Shown here: piece after piece, positions 23,296 through 27,879 of the stretch | Numbering within the stretch: position 1 is the stretch's first letter | Layout: the number at the start of each line of letters is the position of its first letter | Assembly (NCBI GenBank): GCA_040003255.1 | Contig: JBDUCV010000029.1 | Coordinates: 1-27,879, forward strand | Length of the DNA stretch: 27,879 nucleotides | Direction: 5' to 3' | Source: JBDUCV01 sp040003255 | Lineage (GTDB): Bacteria; Actinomycetota; Actinomycetes; Mycobacteriales; Jatrophihabitantaceae | Translations under genes and position numbers: made by a program | Notes under the pieces: generated by a model | Told to the model about the DNA's origin: nothing | The model's database searches: none | Seen by the model: the letters and a program-made list of their open reading frames with translations, nothing else

Positions 23296-24314
23296 GCGAA
23301 GCTCGCCGGGCCATCGGTCCGGTGTTTGATCATCTGGCCGCACTCACCGACGATCGGGGACTGTTCGAACATGCCCTGCACGCGGTGCCTCGGCCGGAGC
23401 ACGGATACTGCGTCGACGATGCGGCCAGAGCCCTTGTCGTTGTCTGCCGCGAGCCGCAGCCCAGCCCACAGCTATTACGTCTGGGCCGCCAGTACTTGAA
23501 CTTCGTGCTGTCCGCCATCGACGTCGACGGAGCCTGCCACAACCGGATGAGCGTGAACGGTGACTGGACCGACGTCGCGAGCCTCGGCGACTGGTGGGGC
23601 CGAGCCGTGTGGGGGTTGGGCGTGGCCGCCGTCCACGCACCGACCGACGGCATGCGGGCGCGGGCGCTGCGGGGATTCCGGACCGCGGCGCGGCGACGCT
23701 CGCCGCACACCCACGCCATGGCCTTCGCTGCCCTCGGTGCCGGTGAAATACTCCTGGATGACCACCACGAACAAACGGCCCGAGCGTTGCTGCACGACAG
23801 TGTTCAGGCGATCGGGCTCGGCCAAAGCGACACCTGGCCGTGGCCGGAACCTCGCCTGCGTTACGGCAACGGATCTCTGGTAGAGGCGCTGCTGCTCGCC
23901 GGCCACGCCCTGCCTGATCCCGCCCTGTTCGCCCGCGCCCAGCGCCTCCTCGCGTTCTTGCTTCAGATGGAAACCCGCGACGGCCATCTGTCGGTGACGC
24001 CGACGAGCGGGCGTGGGCCGAATGAGACAGGGCCAGCATTCGATCAGCAGCCGATCGAAGTGGCGGCACTCGCCGACGCCTGCGCCCGCGCGTACACGCT
24101 GACTTCCGACCCGACCTGGTTGATCGGCGTCCGGTCGGCGTGGCGATGGTTTACCGGCGACAATGACAGCGGAACGGTGATGTTCGATCCATCCACCGGT
24201 GGGGGGTACGACGGCTTGGAATGCGACGGGCACAACCTCAACCAGGGGGCCGAGTCCACTCTTGCCCTGCTGTCCACCGCCCAGCACGCCCGGTCGTTGG
24301 CCGGACAGCGATGA
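23292..24314 (+). CDS. Alpha/alpha-barrel carbohydrate-active protein, uncharacterised
   Basis: The 340-residue product is mainly helical with conserved aromatic/acidic segments: YCVDDAARALVVVC (39-52), CHNRMSVNGDWTDVASLGDWWGRAVWGLG (82-110), WPWPEPRLRYGNGSLVEALLLAG, QQPIEVAALADACARAY and DPSTGGGYDGL followed by NLNQGAESTLALLS near the C-terminus. The pattern suggests an (alpha/alpha)6 toroid like those of some glycoside hydrolases and epimerases, and homologues are often found beside GT4 and GH130 genes. I do not know a proven activity. It overlaps GT4 (GTGA) and the GH130 gene (ATGA) by four bases on each side, so the three products are made together and probably act on the same glycan. Confidence 0.75.
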   Translation: MSEARRAIGPVFDHLAALTDDRGLFEHALHAVPRPEHGYCVDDAARALVVVCREPQPSPQLLRLGRQYLNFVLSAIDVDGACHNRMSVNGDWTDVASLGDWWGRAVWGLGVAAVHAPTDGMRARALRGFRTAARRRSPHTHAMAFAALGAGEILLDDHHEQTARALLHDSVQAIGLGQSDTWPWPEPRLRYGNGSLVEALLLAGHALPDPALFARAQRLLAFLLQMETRDGHLSVTPTSGRGPNETGPAFDQQPIEVAALADACARAYTLTSDPTWLIGVRSAWRWFTGDNDSGTVMFDPSTGGGYDGLECDGHNLNQGAESTLALLSTAQHARSLAGQR

Positions 24315-25780
24315 GCCATCCGCGCGCGTGCCGCACCGACGCCGGACTGCGCCCGGACCCGGCGCGGGTGATCGCTCGCCTGTACTTGCCCGGCGAGGAG
24401 TTGCCCCAAGCTCCTTCCCGTGTGGCCGCGGTCGTCGACCGCGTCCTCGCCCTCGACGAAGCCGAGATCAATCGGCTCGCTAAGCGTCTGCGGGCCGAGT
24501 TCTCCTGTCGGCACCGAGATTACGAAGCTCTGATCGCGCGCCACGCGTCGGTCGTCAGCACACACGTCGGCGATGCCGCCCTCAGCCCGGCGCGCCAGCT
24601 CGTACTCGGCGCCACGTTCACCGCTGAGTACGCCGTCGAGGGCGCCGCCCTATGCAACCCCAGCGCGGTACCGCACCCCGACCAGTCCGGCGTGGCCGAC
24701 GGCCAGCTGCGTGTCGCGGTCAGCCTGCGCGGAATCGGCGAGGGGCACGTATCCACGATCGGGTTCTGCGACGCGGTGGTCGGCCCCGGAGCGAGCTGGA
24801 CGTTCGAGGATCGTCCACTGCCTGCCGTCGCCGGCGTGAGCGCGCCCTCGTATTGGCGTCGCGAGCACCTGCACGCCGTACTGGCCGATCAACGCAAGAT
24901 CGGCGGCCTCATCAGCGCGGTGCTCGGTGCCCTTCCGGCGCAGTTCCACGCCGTGGACCTGGAACAAGCACTGCAGGACGCCCATCCGGATCTGCTCACC
25001 GGTCCTGGCGGACGTGGCGCTGCCGAGCTGATGCGCGCGGTTGTGCATTCCACCTACGAGGTGCAGTTCCCTGGCGACGTCGGCATCGCCCAACAGGTGC
25101 TGATGCCGGGCGCCCCCGAGGAGCGCAACGGCGTTGAGGACGCGCGCTTTACCCGCTTCCTGGACGACAACGGGGCCGTGGAGTATCGGGCCACCTACAC
25201 CGCATATGACGGGCGCCGGATCACCCCGCGGCTGCTTACCAGCCCCGATCTGCGCAGCTTCCGCGCCCACCGGTTGGCAGGCCCGGCGGCACGTAACAAG
25301 GGCATGGCCCTGTTCCCACGCGCGGTCGGCGGCCGTCAGCTGGCGCTGTGCCGATCCGACGGCGAGAGGACCAGCTTGACCAGCTCGGCCGACGGGCTGG
25401 TCTGGGAAAAACCGAGATCACTCCAGGCGCCCGGGGCGTCCTGGGAGCTGCTTCAGGTTGGCAACTGCGGACCGCCGATCGAGACAGATCGCGGCTGGCT
25501 GGTGCTGACGCACGGCGTTGGCCCGATGCGCACCTACGCAATCGGCGCTCTCCTGCTGGATCTCGACGAGCCCGCCCGGGTCATCGGGCGGCTGGTCACT
25601 CCGCTCCTCGAGCCGGGGCCGCAGGAGACGGAGGGCTACGTGCCGAACGTGGTGTATTCCTGCGGCGGTTTGGTGCATGACGGGCTGCTGTGGATTCCGT
25701 ACGGCATCGGCGATGCCCGGATCAGCGTGGCGTGGACTCCCCTCGCCGAGTTGCTCGACCACCTCACCTCCGTTCGCTAA
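24311..25780 (+). CDS. Glycoside hydrolase family 130 (mannoside phosphorylase-like)
   Basis: The 489-residue product has a five-bladed-propeller GH130 core with typical segments: CNPSAVPHPDQSG (115-127), GVEDARFTRF (274-283), RNKGMALFPR (328-337), SSADGLVWEK (358-367), WLVLTHGVGPMRTYAIGALLLDLDEPARVIGR (396-427) and GYVPNVVYSCGG (442-453). An N-terminal extension (about 1-100) is usual in the ~490-residue glycosidase subgroup. Known GH130 enzymes act on beta-mannosides, mostly by phosphorolysis; which activity this one has is open. The true start is ATG 24311, inside the stop of the upstream gene; an earlier in-frame start at 24221 would overlap it needlessly. The gene is convergent with a second GT4 gene, overlapping by four bases. 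Confidence 0.85.
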   Translation: MSHPRACRTDAGLRPDPARVIARLYLPGEELPQAPSRVAAVVDRVLALDEAEINRLAKRLRAEFSCRHRDYEALIARHASVVSTHVGDAALSPARQLVLGATFTAEYAVEGAALCNPSAVPHPDQSGVADGQLRVAVSLRGIGEGHVSTIGFCDAVVGPGASWTFEDRPLPAVAGVSAPSYWRREHLHAVLADQRKIGGLISAVLGALPAQFHAVDLEQALQDAHPDLLTGPGGRGAAELMRAVVHSTYEVQFPGDVGIAQQVLMPGAPEERNGVEDARFTRFLDDNGAVEYRATYTAYDGRRITPRLLTSPDLRSFRAHRLAGPAARNKGMALFPRAVGGRQLALCRSDGERTSLTSSADGLVWEKPRSLQAPGASWELLQVGNCGPPIETDRGWLVLTHGVGPMRTYAIGALLLDLDEPARVIGRLVTPLLEPGPQETEGYVPNVVYSCGGLVHDGLLWIPYGIGDARISVAWTPLAELLDHLTSVR

Positions 25781-26790
25781 GAGCGACGCGACGCGAGCAG
25801 CGCTTCATAGACCCGCAGATATTGGTCGATCATCCGGTCCGGACTGAACCGCTGCAGCGCCCGCTCGCGGACCGCCGCCCGGTCAAGTCTTGCGGCCGCG
25901 TCGATTGCCGACCCTGCCGACGCCGCGCCGGCCACGAGCAGCCCGGTCACCCCCTCGTCGACCACTTCGGGCATGGAGCCACGCCGGTAGGCCACTACCG
26001 GCGTCCCGCACATCATCGCCTCGACGACCGACAGGCCGAACGGCTCGTCGAAGGCGATCGGATGAAGCAAGACGGCCGAGGCACCCAGAACGTCGGCGCG
26101 TCGGTCCGGGCCGACTGCCCCGAGAAAGACGACCTGCTCGCCGTCGATGTGTGGCTGCACCTGCTCGGCGAAATACCGCTCGTCCTGGACGATGCCGCAG
26201 ATCACCAGTCGGCGGCCCGCGTCTCGAGCAATGGCGATGGCTTCTGCGGTGCCCTTGTCTGGATGGATCCGCCCGAACACCACCAGATCCGGTCCCGATA
26301 CCGCACGAAAAGGGAGGCCAGCCGGGTCGACACCGTGATGAATGGTCGCGACGTAGTCCAGGCGCGGCGAGCGATCCGAGTCCGAGATCGCCACGAACGC
26401 CGAGTCTGCGTGCGCGTAAGCCGGCCCGATACCGGCGCCAGAAAAGCCGTGCACGGTGGTCACCATCGGAGCCCGCGAATGAGCGGAGAAGGCCAACGGC
26501 AGCCAGTCCAGGTGGTTGTGCACCAGGTCGAACTCGCCGGATCGGGCCAGCGCGTGCGACACATGCAGGGCCTCCCACACCCGTCCGTCCATGGAGGGGT
26601 CCTCTTCGTAACCATGCGGGCTGACACCAGCGAGCGTCGCGGTGGTCTGCGAGTCCAGTGTCGCGAAGAGGGTGACGTCGACCCCGCGAGCCACCAGCCC
26701 TTCGGTCAGCAGGCTGGTTACCTGCTCCCAAGGGCCGTAGTGGTGTGGTGGGGTCCGCCAGGCGATTGGGGACAACATCGCGACGTTCAA
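25777..26790 (-). CDS. Second glycosyltransferase family 4
   Basis: The 337-residue product is a GT4 enzyme with AMLSPIAWRTPPHHYGPWEQ (4-23), HNHLDWLPLAFS (91-102), TTVHGFSG, the donor-half VVFGRIHPDKGTAEAI (170-185), and the E-x7-E motif EPFGLSVVE (249-257) that binds the nucleotide sugar. It opens at TTG (26790), giving the family-typical N-terminus with GGAG upstream; ATG at 26778 is possible but has no ribosome binding site. It faces the GT4/barrel/GH130 operon and overlaps the GH130 stop by four bases. Position and family suggest it works on the same glycan, but it has its own promoter. Confidence 0.85.
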   Translation of the reverse strand: MNVAMLSPIAWRTPPHHYGPWEQVTSLLTEGLVARGVDVTLFATLDSQTTATLAGVSPHGYEEDPSMDGRVWEALHVSHALARSGEFDLVHNHLDWLPLAFSAHSRAPMVTTVHGFSGAGIGPAYAHADSAFVAISDSDRSPRLDYVATIHHGVDPAGLPFRAVSGPDLVVFGRIHPDKGTAEAIAIARDAGRRLVICGIVQDERYFAEQVQPHIDGEQVVFLGAVGPDRRADVLGASAVLLHPIAFDEPFGLSVVEAMMCGTPVVAYRRGSMPEVVDEGVTGLLVAGAASAGSAIDAAARLDRAAVRERALQRFSPDRMIDQYLRVYEALLASRRS

Positions 26791-26840
26791 CGCACGTCCG
26801 CTCCGGGCCGCCAGCTCACGACGGCAGGTTATCGCCCGAC

Positions 26841-27767
26841 TCAGGCGTCGGTGAGTTCGCGTGGTACGGCGACCACATCGACCAGGGCACCATTGCGCCA
26901 GACCGTGATCTCGACCCGGCGCCCGATCGCACCCTCGACCATCAGCCGTTGCAGGGTGGTGGCCGTTGCGATCGGCTCTGGGCCGACGGCCACCAGGACG
27001 TCACCGACCCGCAGTCCGGCGTGCTCGGCCGGACTGCCAGGCACGATCTGTGCCACCCGCAGGCCGGCCCGTCGGCCGAGCTTGTCGGCGAGCGGAGGCG
27101 GCAGCGGCAGCTCGGCGCCGGCCAGTCCCAGCCATGCACGGCGCACCCGTCCGTCGGTCATCAGCGTGGTGATAATCGTCCGAGTGGTGGAGTTGATCGG
27201 TACCGCGAGGCCTACTCCCACGCCGGCGACTGCGGTGTTCACCCCGACGACGCGTCCGCTGCTGTCGGCGAGCGCGCCCCCGCTGTTTCCGGGGTTGAGC
27301 GCGGCATCGGTCTGGATGACCTCGTCGACGACTCGCCCGGCCCGGGTGGGCAACGAGCGCCCGAGCGCCGACACGATGCCGGCCGTGACGCTGCCTGCCA
27401 GGCCGAGTGGATTGCCGAGTGCGACGACGAGCTGGCCGACCCGCAGCGCGGCGGCGTCGCCCAGCGTCACCGGCGTGGGCACCGGGCCACGTGCCCGCAG
27501 TATTGCGAGGTCCGACAGCGGGTCGCGCCCGATCACGTCGGCGCCGACCTCGGACCCGTCGATGAATGCCGCGTCGACGCTCTGCGCACCCTCGACGACG
27601 TGCGCGCTGGTCAACAGGAAGCCATCGGCGGTCAGCACGCTCGCACTGCCTGCGCCGTGCCCGCGCCGGGTACGCACCCGCAGGCTCGCCACGCTCGGCA
27701 GCACCGATTCAGCCACCCCCACCACGGCACGGGAATAGGCGTCCAGCGCTTCGTGATCGTCGCTCAT
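26841..27767 (-). CDS. HtrA-like S1C serine protease with PDZ domain
   Basis: The 308-residue product has a trypsin-like domain (about 12-205) and a PDZ domain (about 215-303). The catalytic triad is intact: H56 in TSAHVV, D86 in DPLSDLAIL and S162 in NPGNSGGAL. PDZ features include GLRVAQIVPGSPAEHAGLRVGDVL (235-258). HtrA proteins remove or chaperone misfolded envelope proteins. Unusually, neither this ATG start nor the longer TTG frame at 27836 provides a signal peptide or membrane anchor, so this copy may be cytoplasmic. The ATG (MSDDHEALD) is preferred, but there is no clear ribosome binding site and it may be leaderless. GT4 lies 50 bp downstream on the same strand and may share the transcript. 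Confidence 0.88.
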   Translation of the reverse strand: MSDDHEALDAYSRAVVGVAESVLPSVASLRVRTRRGHGAGSASVLTADGFLLTSAHVVEGAQSVDAAFIDGSEVGADVIGRDPLSDLAILRARGPVPTPVTLGDAAALRVGQLVVALGNPLGLAGSVTAGIVSALGRSLPTRAGRVVDEVIQTDAALNPGNSGGALADSSGRVVGVNTAVAGVGVGLAVPINSTTRTIITTLMTDGRVRRAWLGLAGAELPLPPPLADKLGRRAGLRVAQIVPGSPAEHAGLRVGDVLVAVGPEPIATATTLQRLMVEGAIGRRVEITVWRNGALVDVVAVPRELTDA

Positions 27768-27879
27768 GTCGGCACAAACGACGGACCCGGCGCGATCTGT
27801 GCCGGCCGTTCGCCCAGGGCGGAGACGTTCTTCCAAGCCGGCGGCACCGCGAGAGCAAGGATCCGCTGCTTGCTCGCCG

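Noticed and set aside
25690..27738. Plus-strand 682-residue open frame
   Set aside because: It is antisense to the second GT4 and the HtrA-like gene; the translation is Arg/Pro/Ser-rich without domains.
1..27879. CRISPR arrays, rRNA, or complete insertion sequences
   Set aside because: No regularly spaced repeats, no rRNA-like sequence and no complete transposase with terminal inverted repeats were seen; only an HTH fragment fused to a membrane gene.

Overview
The window is GC-rich DNA with dense, often overlapping genes. It carries SigE-family ECF sigma, DUF4349, PadR and lipoprotein genes of a kind common in Actinobacteria, so the source is most likely a free-living, soil-type actinomycete. 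I cannot name a genus from sequence alone. Apart from the first ~0.5 kb it reads as chromosomal backbone with several actinobacterial conserved-hypothetical genes.

Layout. Bases 1-563 look like the distal end of an integrated element. A small ribbon-helix-helix gene (75-299) is followed by the 3' half of a tRNA-Thr(TGT) gene (521-563) whose 5' half is missing, as expected for a tRNA attachment site. Next come a membrane protein (930-1688, minus) and a 1102-residue RecB-like nuclease / RNase H-fold exonuclease / SF1 helicase (2043-5351, minus). A GH15 trehalase/glucoamylase (5515-7356) diverges from it. A DUF1905-YdeI gene (7423-7886) appears split by a single-base frameshift. An ECF sigma operon (8020-10105) holds sigma factor, membrane partner and DUF4349 lipoprotein, each start overlapping the previous stop, with a candidate autoregulatory promoter at 7966-7994. 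The stretch 10119-12082 carries a YidB-like protein, a 51-residue membrane peptide, a hemolysin III/TrhA protein and a cold-shock protein, with strong hairpins between them.

From 12427 onward there is a lipoprotein, two tandem terminator-like hairpins, a repeat-rich regulatory region, a FGGY gluconokinase and a beta-propeller lipoprotein. Converging on these is a minus-strand pair, a membrane protein and a sedolisin (S53) peptidase, driven divergently from a PadR regulator (18152-18490). Two near-identical palindromes in the 93-bp divergent region are the likely PadR operators. A 90-residue secreted protein, a fusion of a transposase-type HTH to a five-helix membrane protein, and a membrane-anchored substrate-binding/von Willebrand A protein follow.

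The right end is a carbohydrate block. Three translationally coupled plus-strand genes (GT4 glycosyltransferase, alpha/alpha-barrel protein, GH130 phosphorylase/transferase) converge on a second GT4 gene (25777-26790, minus), followed by an HtrA-like S1C protease. The most interesting points are the tRNA attachment scar, the PadR-operator/sedolisin module, the HTH-membrane fusion and the GT4/barrel/GH130/GT4 cluster, whose product is unknown to me.
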